61,460 nucleotides of DNA from Cytophagaceae bacterium (GTDB lineage: Bacteria > Bacteroidota > Bacteroidia > Cytophagales > Cytophagaceae). The stretch is taken from the NCBI GenBank assembly GCA_021151805.1, contig JAGKWN010000012.1, positions 1 to 61,460 of the forward strand, in the 5' to 3' direction. The translations under genes and the position numbers were made by a program. The stretch's first letter is position 1, and the number at the start of each line of letters is the position of its first letter. This document shows positions 17,922 through 26,495 of this stretch, piece by piece. The notes under the pieces were generated by a model. The model had not been told where the DNA came from and ran no database searches. It saw only the letters and a program-made list of their open reading frames with translations.

Positions 17922-18932
17922 TTAATAACCAAAACTCAAACCCTTCAGCTGTATAATACCTTTTGTAACCACCTGATCTCCCACTTTAAGTCCGTCGTAG
18001 ATAATTACGCGGTCCTTAATCTGCGGCCCTACAAAGACTTCCACGCGCTCGTACAATACCGGAGATTTTTTCAAAAAGACATAATTTTTTCCTTGCACGG
18101 TAATCAATGAGCTGTTACCTACACTGATATTATCACCTTCATTTACTTCAAAAGATACCATGCCGTACATACCCAGCTTAAGTGTCGATCCGCTGTTATC
18201 AATATTGATGCGGACTTTGATCATACGCGTTACATTGTCGATGATGTCAGCAATACCGTCAATCTTTGCTTTGAATTTTGTGCCCGGCATAGAAGTGAAT
18301 TCAACAGAACACACATCACCTTTTTTGATTTTACTCATCTGGCTTTCGGGCACTTCGCAAATGATATAGGCAGTTCCGGCTTTTGATTTACGCAGCATGT
18401 CCGGCTGGAATCCGCCACCATTCAGATTAGACTCTGACTCCAGCAACGCGGCTTTTTCGTTTGCCAGGTTTGTTTCTTCCATACTTAAGTTTGTTTGCGC
18501 CTCCAGCAAATCTTTTCCGGTAGACACACCATGCGCATTCAAATCCTTCACACGCTCCAGCTCTATTTTTTTCTGTACTATATTTACATTCTTAATCTGG
18601 TTGATGTTGATGATATGCTGAATCAGCGAAGTATAATTACCGGCCAGGTCGGGATCTTCAAATAAAATAATATTGCTGGACCCTTCCTGATCTGAAGGAA
18701 TGACCGTCGCCGCAATCTTTGCCGGAAAGGCAAGGTCGGCAATGATGTTGGAGCGTTTCACTTCTTCCGTTAAAAAAGCATCTGAACTTTTTTCAGAAGT
18801 AAATTGAATTTTTTTCCCGTTATCAAATACGGTAGAGAATTTCTTCTCTTCCTGTTGAACAGCTTCCTGTTTTTTCTTACAGGATAAAAAACCCAATGAA
18901 AAAATAAGTGTAATTACGGTTATGTATTTCAT
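17922..18932 (-). CDS. RND efflux periplasmic adaptor lipoprotein (CzcB-like)
   Basis: 336-residue membrane-fusion protein. A lipoprotein signal ends FLSC (Cys18). A helical hairpin (about 120-170) is flanked by beta-barrel and membrane-proximal domains ending GLKVGDQVVTKGIIQLKG. The lipoyl half-domains seem short. Four bases separate its start from the stop of the TolC-like gene upstream, so they share a transcript. It bridges the RND pump and the outer-membrane channel. Confidence 0.9.
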   Translation of the reverse strand: MKYITVITLIFSLGFLSCKKKQEAVQQEEKKFSTVFDNGKKIQFTSEKSSDAFLTEEVKRSNIIADLAFPAKIAATVIPSDQEGSSNIILFEDPDLAGNYTSLIQHIININQIKNVNIVQKKIELERVKDLNAHGVSTGKDLLEAQTNLSMEETNLANEKAALLESESNLNGGGFQPDMLRKSKAGTAYIICEVPESQMSKIKKGDVCSVEFTSMPGTKFKAKIDGIADIIDNVTRMIKVRINIDNSGSTLKLGMYGMVSFEVNEGDNISVGNSSLITVQGKNYVFLKKSPVLYERVEVFVGPQIKDRVIIYDGLKVGDQVVTKGIIQLKGLSFGY

Positions 18933-18936
18933 GCGG

Positions 18937-20196
18937 TTATTGCGCGATTTGATTGATTAAACCTAAGGAATATAATAGTTGTACGTAACTCTTTCTGTAG
19001 TCGCTCAGCATGCAGTTGTACTGCTGTTTGGTATCAAGCCAGCTGCGCTGTGCCTCCAGTAAGTCGATGATATTTGTGCCGCCTCTTAAATAATTATAAC
19101 GCACGTTGCCCAATACTTTTTCTGAAAGCATCATCATGGCATTGTATTTATCCAGATTCTGCTGATACATGGCGAATGTTTCATAAGCGGCGCGCAGTTC
19201 TGCACGAACAAGAAAATTGATTGCATGAATGTTTCGCTCGGCCTGCTGCTTGAGCAAAAGTGATTTACTGATTTCTCCCTGGTTACGTGAAAATACAGGC
19301 AATTCAATAGTACCGTAAAAACCGAAATAAGGAATGGTGTTTTGCGGGTTATAAATAGCACCAAGTTCTGCGGCTGGCCAGGCAAGAGATTTCTGCAGTT
19401 TGATGTTAGACTCTGCTGAAACCAAAGCAGCCTGCTGAACCTGTATATCTGTTCGGTTAATGAGCGCCTGCTCCAGCAGGCTATCATACCGGGTTGTATA
19501 AGAAATCAGCAGCGGATCGTTCAAATCAACTTCTATGCTATCCTGTATACCAATGGCAGCCTTTAGTGCAATGAGATCACTTCGGTAGGATTGCTTCATT
19601 GCAGTCAGTTGCAATGCATACTGGTCCGAAAGCAATTGTGTACGCATCAGATCTGTTTCGCTGATGACCTGATTCCGGAATCGTATTTTATTTATTTCGA
19701 CAAGAGAATCAACATTTGATTTTACTTCAGCAATCAATGTCATCTGTTTCGTATCGACCCATACCTGCAGCCATTTATTGGCCACATCAAAAAATACTTC
19801 ACGCTCGGTATCCGCATATACGCGCTGTGCAAGCAATACATTCTGCTGTGCGACCTCAATTCTGTTGTAGCGCTGGCCCGGCATCTGGAATGTTTTTGTC
19901 AGCTGCCACCATACCTGTTGATTCCTGCCGCTGCTCCAGTCGGTATTGGAAGCATAGTACGAAGGATTGCTAAGCAATAATGTTTGATTGTTCAAACGCA
20001 GGTTGGGCCGCAGCTTTGCGGTAATCACATCCGCTTCTGAAATATTTACAGACAGCTGCTGTGCCTGCAAGGCAACATTGTTCGCTTTTGCTTCCTGCAA
20101 TGCCTTTTGTAATGAATAAGATGTCTGCGCGAATGTCTCTGACAGAAGACAAAAGAGACATATGATTGTGGCATATACACTCCTTGTATTGGTCAT
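18937..20196 (-). CDS. TolC-family outer-membrane efflux channel (CzcC-like)
   Basis: 419 residues, with a signal peptide ending near residue 23 (ETFAQ). Two repeats of long helices follow (about 30-205 and 215-415), each ending in the family pattern of a helix-break-helix, including Y-L-R-G-G-T-N-I-I-D-L-L-E-A-Q near the C-terminus. It is the first gene of the tripartite efflux operon transcribed leftward. Its promoter should lie in the 20197-20360 gap. Confidence 0.92.
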   Translation of the reverse strand: MTNTRSVYATIICLFCLLSETFAQTSYSLQKALQEAKANNVALQAQQLSVNISEADVITAKLRPNLRLNNQTLLLSNPSYYASNTDWSSGRNQQVWWQLTKTFQMPGQRYNRIEVAQQNVLLAQRVYADTEREVFFDVANKWLQVWVDTKQMTLIAEVKSNVDSLVEINKIRFRNQVISETDLMRTQLLSDQYALQLTAMKQSYRSDLIALKAAIGIQDSIEVDLNDPLLISYTTRYDSLLEQALINRTDIQVQQAALVSAESNIKLQKSLAWPAAELGAIYNPQNTIPYFGFYGTIELPVFSRNQGEISKSLLLKQQAERNIHAINFLVRAELRAAYETFAMYQQNLDKYNAMMMLSEKVLGNVRYNYLRGGTNIIDLLEAQRSWLDTKQQYNCMLSDYRKSYVQLLYSLGLINQIAQ

Positions 20197-20360
20197 TTGT
20201 ATGGTATATTAAAAAGGCTTTAAACTTGAATCAAAGGTAGAGAAACTAAATAAGAATATAGTCAGGGAAAGTGGTAAAATGAAAAAATATTGTCGCCTTT
20301 ATAATTGAAAGTCAACAGAATATAAACAGAATTGCGTGTGATCTTGCTCACTTTTCTGCG

Positions 20361-20397
20361 AGAAAAAATAGCGTCAGCATAATGATATGCTGACGCT
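20361..20397 (-). terminator. Terminator of the YiaA-like gene
   Basis: A 12-bp perfect stem (arms 20370-20381 and 20386-20397, 4-base loop) is followed on the minus strand by a T-rich run. It lies just downstream of the gene at 20407-20817. Confidence 0.85.
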
Positions 20398-20406
20398 TTC
20401 ATTGGA

Positions 20407-20817
20407 TTATTCTTCTATGTCGGCACTTTTTTTAAAGCCCTGGCTATCGCGGGTATTTTTTTGCACTGTAATAACTGCAAACAGCGACAGCAAAAAAGAG
20501 AATGCATAGAATCCCTTTTCACTCGGCAGTAGCTGGGCGTTCCACAAACCAATGGTAAGTAGCAGGATCGACAGCAAACTGGAGAACCACGCCAGACCGA
20601 AATAAATATCTGTTACCGGCACACCTTCAATTCTGTCACGCACGGCTTTTTGAAGTGATACAACTGAAAACAGCCCGTACATAAGCACTGTAAAGTAATA
20701 GCCTTTTTCATTCAACATCATATCTGATCGCCATAAGCCTATCAAATATCCGATCATTCCCGCTCCCAGTGCAACCCAGGATGCACCGATAAAAGCACTT
20801 GATGGTTTCTGATTCAT
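20407..20817 (-). CDS. YiaA/YiaB two-helix domain membrane protein
   Basis: 136-residue inner-membrane protein made of two tandem YiaAB domains (about 8-60 and 68-122), each a pair of transmembrane helices. Each copy has a similar internal stretch (LIGLWRSDMMLNEKGYYF and LTIGLWNAQLLPSEKGFYAF). The family's role is unknown; in enterobacteria it is a small stress-linked membrane protein. It is a single-gene unit with its own terminator. Confidence 0.88.
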   Translation of the reverse strand: MNQKPSSAFIGASWVALGAGMIGYLIGLWRSDMMLNEKGYYFTVLMYGLFSVVSLQKAVRDRIEGVPVTDIYFGLAWFSSLLSILLLTIGLWNAQLLPSEKGFYAFSFLLSLFAVITVQKNTRDSQGFKKSADIEE

Positions 20818-21135
20818 AATCTGTCTTGTTTAAATTTGTATACCCAAAAATAGTGTGCCGACAGCCAGTTGAAAAGCCTGTTTTATGAAAATACAGACTA
20901 CTATTTATTGAACAAAAACTGTTTTTTTTAATAATAAAAGGCGTTTTTAAGTACAATAACTGACTTTTAAAAATGAACAAAATCAATCTTTATGTAGCAA
21001 TAAACCGGTGTGATAATGATTCGTGATCATGAATTTTTATCACAAAAGATTGAAAACGTATATGCTCAATGACGGCACATTGTTTGTACCCTTTTAAATG
21101 TGTAATTTTTGCCAACAAACCTTAACTCTACAATC
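20818..21135. other. Divergent promoter region, YiaA-like / LemA
   Basis: 318 AT-rich bases between divergent genes. They include a T-run and A-run around 20930-20940. Promoters of both transcription units must lie here. I see no ORF, hairpin or operator. Confidence 0.4.
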
Positions 21136-21696
21136 ATGTATCTTTTAGTTCTTATTATACCCATTGCGCTGATCGTGTTCTGGCTGATCGGTATCTACAA
21201 TTCATTAGTTGGCCTTCGCAACAGAAGGGAACAGGCATTTGCAGATATTGATGTGCAGCTCAGACAGCGCAGCGATCTTGTTCCGCAGTTGGTTGAAACT
21301 GTAAAGGGTTATGCCGGACATGAAAGTAAGACACTGACCGATGTGATTGCAGCACGCAACAGTGTTGTAACGGCAACATCGATTGAAGACAAAATAAAAT
21401 CAGACAGTCAGTTGACGGCGGCCTTGCAGGGCTTGCGTGTGACGGTAGAAGCATATCCGGATTTGAAAGCGAACCAGAACTTCTTACAGCTGCAGCAGGA
21501 AATCAGTGACATAGAAAACAAACTGGCAGCCGCGCGTCGCTTCTTTAACGCGGCAACAAAAGAATACAACACTTCTGTTGAATCGTTTCCAAACAACATT
21601 ATTGCAGGCCGTTATAATTTTAAAAAGGAAGCGATGTATGAACTGAGCGCAGAGAAAAGACAGACTATGGAAGAACCACCATCGTTTAAATTTTAA
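21136..21696 (+). CDS. lemA: LemA family protein
   Basis: 186 residues from the ATG at 21136, the usual start of the family. A TTG 27 bases upstream is open but unlikely. An N-terminal membrane segment (about 1-20) is followed by I-Y-N-S-L-V-x-L-R-N-R and a long helical domain ending E-E-P-P-S-F-K-F, both highly typical of LemA. It lies 18 bases before the M48 protease gene, a conserved pairing. The family has been linked to envelope quality control, but its molecular role is not established. Confidence 0.93.
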   Translation: MYLLVLIIPIALIVFWLIGIYNSLVGLRNRREQAFADIDVQLRQRSDLVPQLVETVKGYAGHESKTLTDVIAARNSVVTATSIEDKIKSDSQLTAALQGLRVTVEAYPDLKANQNFLQLQQEISDIENKLAAARRFFNAATKEYNTSVESFPNNIIAGRYNFKKEAMYELSAEKRQTMEEPPSFKF

Positions 21697-21714
21697 TTCA
21701 GCAAAATAGAAAAC

Positions 21715-22602
21715 GTGAAATACATCGGTATTCAAAAACAGATCCGGAGGAATAACAGAAAATCTGTTTTACTGCTGTTCTTATTTCCACTCATACTGGT
21801 TGTGTTGGGCATAATCCTGACGGGCTCTGTTGAAGTGGCTTTTCTGTTTATATGCTTGTCGGCGGTTTGGTTTGTGATTGCTTATTTTTTTCACAACAAA
21901 ATGATCGAAAACGCAACTTCTTCTGAAGCCATGTCGCGCAGAGAAAATCCGCGTGTATATAATTTACTGGAAAACATATGCATCGCACAAGGCATGCGCA
22001 TGCCCAAATTAAATATCATCAACGATGATTCGCTCAATGCTTTTGCCAGCGGCATTAATCAGGAAACCTTTACCATTACGCTTTCAAAAGGAATCATTGA
22101 AAAACTCAGTGATGAAGAACTGGAAGGCGTGATCGCGCACGAGCTTTCACACATTATCAACCGCGATGTACGACTCTTGATTATTTCAATCATCTTTGTC
22201 GGTATCTTTTCTTTTATCGCTGAAATGACGATGCGGAACGTTAGTTTTTTTGGCAGAAGCAGAGACAGTGAGGGTAGAAGTAACCTGCCGGTGATCTTAA
22301 TTGCCATACTGGCTTCGGTTGTAGCTTTCTTCATGGCACGACTACTACATTTTGCGATATCCCGCAAGCGCGAATACCTGGCGGATGCCGGTGCCGCTGA
22401 GATCACAAAGAAACCCTACGCCCTGGCTTCCGCTTTGCGTAAAGTTTCCGCAGACCCTTACATAGAGGCCGTTACCAGAAGAGATGTAGCGCAACTGTTT
22501 ATGCATAGCCCGCAATTCACAGAAAGAAATTTTTTCGGCAACCTGTTTTCCACCCATCCGCCGATAGAGAAACGAATTGAGCTGCTGGAGCAGTTCGTGT
22601 AA
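21715..22602 (+). CDS. M48-family membrane metalloprotease (HtpX-like)
   Basis: 295-residue zinc protease starting at GTG 21715. Two N-terminal membrane helices (about 18-35, 41-60) precede the H-E-L-S-H zinc motif (His142, Glu143, His146). Two more hydrophobic stretches precede the third ligand in K-R-E-Y-L-A-D-A (Glu220). It degrades membrane or misfolded proteins in the HtpX family. It forms an operon with lemA, as in many bacteria. Confidence 0.92.
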   Translation: MKYIGIQKQIRRNNRKSVLLLFLFPLILVVLGIILTGSVEVAFLFICLSAVWFVIAYFFHNKMIENATSSEAMSRRENPRVYNLLENICIAQGMRMPKLNIINDDSLNAFASGINQETFTITLSKGIIEKLSDEELEGVIAHELSHIINRDVRLLIISIIFVGIFSFIAEMTMRNVSFFGRSRDSEGRSNLPVILIAILASVVAFFMARLLHFAISRKREYLADAGAAEITKKPYALASALRKVSADPYIEAVTRRDVAQLFMHSPQFTERNFFGNLFSTHPPIEKRIELLEQFV

Positions 22603-22714
22603 AAACTTATAAAAGCCATACAATAAAAATCCCTTTCATACGACTTAAACTTTACAGGCCAATTTTATGTTGCACCTGTTACAATTCATTCATTTTCTCG
22701 CTTAATATTGACAA

Positions 22715-24457
22715 ATGGAAAAAAAGAAAAGCAAAGTAACGATCGGCCAGGTTTTTAAAACAATCATCTGGCCAAGAAGAAAACTCATTTTTATCGGTTT
22801 GGTATTGATTATCATCAGCAGGCTGGCCAGCCTGGTTTTGCCCGCAGCAACAAAATATTTAGTTGATGATGTGGTAGATCATAAAGACTACGGCATGCTT
22901 CAAACCATACTTTGGGTTGTTGGTCTCTCCATCACAGTTAACACCTTGTTATCATTTTTGCTTACACAATTGCTAAGTGTTGAAGCTCAATTACTGATCT
23001 CGAAATTGCGGGTGCAGGTACAGCGTAAAATCCTGAGCCTGCCGATCAATTATTTCGACAACAACAAATCAGGCGCGCTGGTATCACGCATCATGACAGA
23101 CGTTGAAGGGGTAAGGAATTTAATCGGTACCGGTCTGGTACAATTAATCGGCGGAACGATTACTTCGGTTGTGGCATTGGTGATGCTGATCCGGATCAGT
23201 CCGATGATGACGTTGTATGTATTGCTGCCGATTGCGTTGTTTGCATTTATTGCCATGCGTGCGTTCGCGCACATCCGTCCGATCTTTAAGAACAGGGGCG
23301 TGATCAACGCGGAAGTAACAGGTCGTTTAACGGAAACATTAAATGGTGTGCGTATCATTAAAGGTTTTAATGCGGAAGAACAGGAAAACAAAACATTCCA
23401 GTCAGGTGTTGACCGTTTATTTGAAAATGTAAAACAGAGTTTAACGGCAACCTCACTGATCACCAGCGCCTCCTTGTTCCTGCTGGGCATGGCTACCTTA
23501 GGTATCATGGGTATTGGCGGTTATATGATGATTGGTAAAGAGTTGACTAAAGGGGATTTCTTTTCATTCATTATGCTGCTTGGTTTTATGATTGCACCGA
23601 TCGTGCAGATGAGTAGCATTGGCAGCCAGCTTACAGAGGCCTTTGCCGGACTGGACCGTACGGAAGAGATCATGAACATGGATCCTGAAGAGGATAGTGA
23701 AAAGAGAACCATTGTGCTGAAAGATATTACAGGCAATATCAAATTCGATCAGGTTTCATTCGCATACCAGGAAGGAAAAGAAGTATTGAACAATGTAAGC
23801 TTTGACGCACCAGCCGGGACAGTTACCGCACTTGTAGGTACGTCAGGTTCCGGTAAGTCAACCATTGCCGGCCTGGTAGCCACATTCCTGAATCCGGAAG
23901 CAGGTAAAATCACCATTGACGGCACAGATTTATCACAGGTAACATTAAGCAGCTACCGTAAAAATTTAGGGGTGGTATTACAGGATGATTTTCTGTTTGA
24001 AGGAACGATACGCGAAAATATTTTATTCCCGCGCCCCGATGCAACGGAAGCGCAATTGCTGCATGCGGTAAAAGCAGGTTATGTGAACGAATTCACCGAC
24101 CGTTTTGAACAAGGACTTGATACTTTAATCGGCGAGCGTGGAGTGAAACTATCAGGCGGACAAAGACAACGTATTGCTATCGCACGCGCTATCCTGGCCG
24201 ATCCGAAAATTATTATTCTGGATGAAGCAACGTCGAACCTGGATACACAGAGTGAATCATTGATCCAGCAATCGTTGGGCGAGTTGATGAAAGGCCGTAC
24301 AACGTTTGTGATCGCACACAGATTAAGCACAATCCGCCAGGCCGATCAGATTCTGGTGATCGAGAATGGACGCATTGCCGAACAAGGCAACCACGCCGAA
24401 CTGATCGCGAAAGAAGGACGATACTTCGAACTGCATACATACCAGGCGAGAATCTAA
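22715..24457 (+). CDS. ABC exporter, fused permease and ATPase (MsbA-like)
   Basis: 580-residue half-transporter. Six transmembrane helices (about 24-310) precede the nucleotide-binding domain with Walker A GTSGSGKST (Lys381), signature LSGGQRQR and Walker B IILDEATSNLD. It would work as a homodimer. Length and layout match lipid A or drug exporters, but the substrate cannot be read from sequence. It is a single-gene unit between the protease gene and a strong terminator. Confidence 0.92.
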   Translation: MEKKKSKVTIGQVFKTIIWPRRKLIFIGLVLIIISRLASLVLPAATKYLVDDVVDHKDYGMLQTILWVVGLSITVNTLLSFLLTQLLSVEAQLLISKLRVQVQRKILSLPINYFDNNKSGALVSRIMTDVEGVRNLIGTGLVQLIGGTITSVVALVMLIRISPMMTLYVLLPIALFAFIAMRAFAHIRPIFKNRGVINAEVTGRLTETLNGVRIIKGFNAEEQENKTFQSGVDRLFENVKQSLTATSLITSASLFLLGMATLGIMGIGGYMMIGKELTKGDFFSFIMLLGFMIAPIVQMSSIGSQLTEAFAGLDRTEEIMNMDPEEDSEKRTIVLKDITGNIKFDQVSFAYQEGKEVLNNVSFDAPAGTVTALVGTSGSGKSTIAGLVATFLNPEAGKITIDGTDLSQVTLSSYRKNLGVVLQDDFLFEGTIRENILFPRPDATEAQLLHAVKAGYVNEFTDRFEQGLDTLIGERGVKLSGGQRQRIAIARAILADPKIIILDEATSNLDTQSESLIQQSLGELMKGRTTFVIAHRLSTIRQADQILVIENGRIAEQGNHAELIAKEGRYFELHTYQARI

Positions 24458-24489
24458 ACTCAAGGGCTAATGCTAAAAGCTTAAAGCAA

Positions 24490-24548
24490 AAAAGAAAGGT
24501 CGTGCCGATCCCGATAGTTATCAGGATCGGCACGACCTTTCTTTTTTT
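24490..24548. terminator. Terminator between ABC exporter and PepSY-like gene
   Basis: An inverted repeat of about 22 bp (left arm ending 24511, right arm starting 24524) has an A run on one side and seven T on the other. It can end transcription from both convergent genes. Confidence 0.9.
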
Positions 24549-24578
24549 AAATAATGGTGTGAAAATGGATAATCAAAT

Positions 24579-25016
24579 TTAATCTGCTTTGTTCTCAATA
24601 ATTTTTCCGTCGGCAGCAAAGGTTACTTTGCGTTCCTCTCCGCCTTTTTCCAATTCCACTTTATACGTTATTACAGAAGCGGCTTCGATCTTTTTAGCTT
24701 CTTTCGTTTTATAGCCGTTGAAACTTTTCTGGATAGCTGTGTTTACGGCAGCAGATAATTCACTTACAGCAATTTCCTGTTTGTGTTTTACAATTTCCCC
24801 TGTACTGTCGATGTAAACGGTATGGTCCATGCTGCTGATCTCAAATTCTGCTTCATATAAACCTTTTTTCAATTCCCATTCTTCCACAACCTGCTGCGGA
24901 AACTTTTTCTGGAAAGCTGTGACAACTGCTGCAGGAACATTCTGCGGAGCAATTTCCTGTGCGTATGAAACGCAACTCGCGCTCATAATAAATAATGCGA
25001 TTGATAACTTTTTCAT
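24579..25016 (-). CDS. Secreted PepSY-like (BLIP-fold) protein
   Basis: 145 residues with a signal peptide ending near residue 20 (SYAQ). Two PepSY-like/beta-lactamase-inhibitor-like repeats follow (about 25-80 and 85-143), each with the pattern VPAAVVTAFQKKFP...W-x-x-x-x-G-x-Y-E followed by strands. Such small periplasmic proteins are common beside Bacteroidota two-component systems. Here the kinase and regulator genes lie 1.4 kb upstream on the same strand. Their role is unknown; ligand sensing or kinase modulation is inference. Confidence 0.85.
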   Translation of the reverse strand: MKKLSIALFIMSASCVSYAQEIAPQNVPAAVVTAFQKKFPQQVVEEWELKKGLYEAEFEISSMDHTVYIDSTGEIVKHKQEIAVSELSAAVNTAIQKSFNGYKTKEAKKIEAASVITYKVELEKGGEERKVTFAADGKIIENKAD

Positions 25017-25052
25017 AAACGTAAGATGTTTGGTTTAGTACAAAGTAACTAC

Positions 25053-25345
25053 CTGAATCAGGAAAGAATCTGGAAGGAAAAATTTTTAACGCAAGGAACG
25101 CAAAGTAAAATACAAAGAGCGCAAAATTTTTAACTTACCCACGAACCAACCCGTTGTTGCGCCAACGGCTAACAACCCTGAATTTCAAGACCTTTTTTTA
25201 ACCACAAGGAGCACAATTTTATACTTGCGTTCTTTGCGCCTTTCCGGTAAAAAGATTCAAATAAATTTAAAACCGAACCTTAAAAATATGTTTGCCTTCA
25301 AACGAGTAACTCAACGCAAACCCATACTGATCGGCAGCAGCCAAC
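25053..25345. repeat. Duplicated intergenic segment, copy A
   Basis: About 290 bases are nearly repeated at 26215-26495. The first 130 bases differ at only about one base in ten. The segment contains a small hairpin (CCGTTG/CAACGG), runs rich in GCAAAG, and at its right end the 3' tail of a histidine kinase gene in reverse orientation. The two copies flank the HAEPLYID gene as direct repeats. Confidence 0.8.
25267..25338 (-). pseudogene. 3' remnant of a histidine kinase gene
   Basis: On the minus strand these bases encode A-D-Q-Y-G-F-A-L-S-Y-S-F-E-G-K-H and end K-V-R-F plus stop. This is almost the same as the last 23 residues of the kinase at 26414-27673 (ADKYGF...RVRF). No upstream kinase sequence remains, so this is the tail of a duplicated and deleted copy. 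Confidence 0.8.
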
Positions 25346-25378
25346 AACCCTGAAATATAAAAACACCCACCCTTGTGG

Positions 25379-26185
25379 TTAACGTCTTCTTTTAGGTTCA
25401 TAGATAATCCGCAGGAATACAGATGGCTCATAGACACTATCCATAGGAATTGCAGTAACAATGCCAGCGGCCAGGCCAGCACCTATTTTAAATTTTACCT
25501 GCGGATGAATAATGGTTGAATATACATCATTGATGTATATATGATTAATCTCAAAACCAAAAAAATTATTTTTCATATAGGTGTAAAAAATGCTTGCATG
25601 AATCTGATATCCGAATGAACCTGGATCCGATGAAAATTTCTGCTCATACAAAGGCCCTGTGATAAGCATGGTATTGATATGGCTGCCCCATTTTTTTGCC
25701 GCAATAAAAAACGGACTGTATAAATTTCCTTTTGTCAGTTTATTTTCAGCTGCAAAAGTTTTAAAAGAATGAAATATAAACTGATTGGTATAACCAATAG
25801 CCATGGATAAATTCTTTTCCGGAGAAACGAAGAAGGTATACTGCACAGACAGCTTAAGTCCTTCCAATCTGTTTTTAGGAGTGACAGCTTGTTTGTCATC
25901 CAGCGTTAGTGGCTGATAGAAGGCAAGAGGTAATTCCACTTCCATGCCCAGCCGATTAAAGGGGGCAAATTCATATTCAACAAAACCCGCATAGGATGTA
26001 TATTGTTTATTCAGTTGCATAGCACCGCCAATATTGAGTTCGCGCTCGCCACGACGTGCACCCAGATCACGGATCAGATCCATGTATAAAGGTTCGGCAT
26101 GATGGATCTTTGGCAGAGAATCTTTTTGTGCCATTGCAGTAGATATTGTTGCAATGAAAAGAATGATATGAATAACTGTTTTCAT
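25379..26185 (-). CDS. HAEPLYID family outer-membrane protein
   Basis: 268 residues from the ATG at 26185, which begins the signal peptide (MKTVIHIIL to AMAQ); an ATG 21 bases upstream adds a non-signal segment. The mature N-terminus carries the family-naming motif H-A-E-P-L-Y-M-D followed by L-I-R-D-L-G-A-R-R-G-E. The rest alternates like barrel strands, suggesting an outer-membrane beta-barrel of unknown function. It follows the two-component genes in the same direction, so it may be a target or partner of that system. It is flanked by the 280-base direct repeats. Confidence 0.82.
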   Translation of the reverse strand: MKTVIHIILFIATISTAMAQKDSLPKIHHAEPLYMDLIRDLGARRGERELNIGGAMQLNKQYTSYAGFVEYEFAPFNRLGMEVELPLAFYQPLTLDDKQAVTPKNRLEGLKLSVQYTFFVSPEKNLSMAIGYTNQFIFHSFKTFAAENKLTKGNLYSPFFIAAKKWGSHINTMLITGPLYEQKFSSDPGSFGYQIHASIFYTYMKNNFFGFEINHIYINDVYSTIIHPQVKFKIGAGLAAGIVTAIPMDSVYEPSVFLRIIYEPKRRR

Positions 26186-26214
26186 GTCGCCTGAATTTTC
26201 AGCCAAACTAAAAA

Positions 26215-26495
26215 CTGAATCAGGAAAGAATCGGGAAAGAAAATTTTTAACGCAAGGAACGCAAAGTAAAACACAAAGAGCGCAAAACTTCTAACTTACC
26301 CACGAACCAACCCGTTGTTGTGCCAACGGCCAACAACCCAGAATCTAAACATCTTGCGCTCTTTGCTCCGTCGCGGCGGATGTACGCCTTTGCGGTTAAA
26401 ATTCAAAATAAAATTAAAACCGAACCCTAAAAACATGCTTCCCTTCAAACGAATAACTCAATGCAAACCCATACTTATCGGCAATGGCCTTTACA
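26215..26495. repeat. Duplicated intergenic segment, copy B
   Basis: Second copy of the 25053-25345 repeat. It runs from the 5' flank of the HAEPLYID gene into the 3' end of the intact histidine kinase gene (from 26414). It includes the dispersed GCCTTTGCGGTTAAA motif at 26384-26400. Confidence 0.8.

Noticed and set aside
25053..26495. Composite transposon made by the 280-base direct repeats
   Set aside because: No transposase, terminal inverted repeats or target duplication is visible; the kinase-tail fragment points to segmental duplication.
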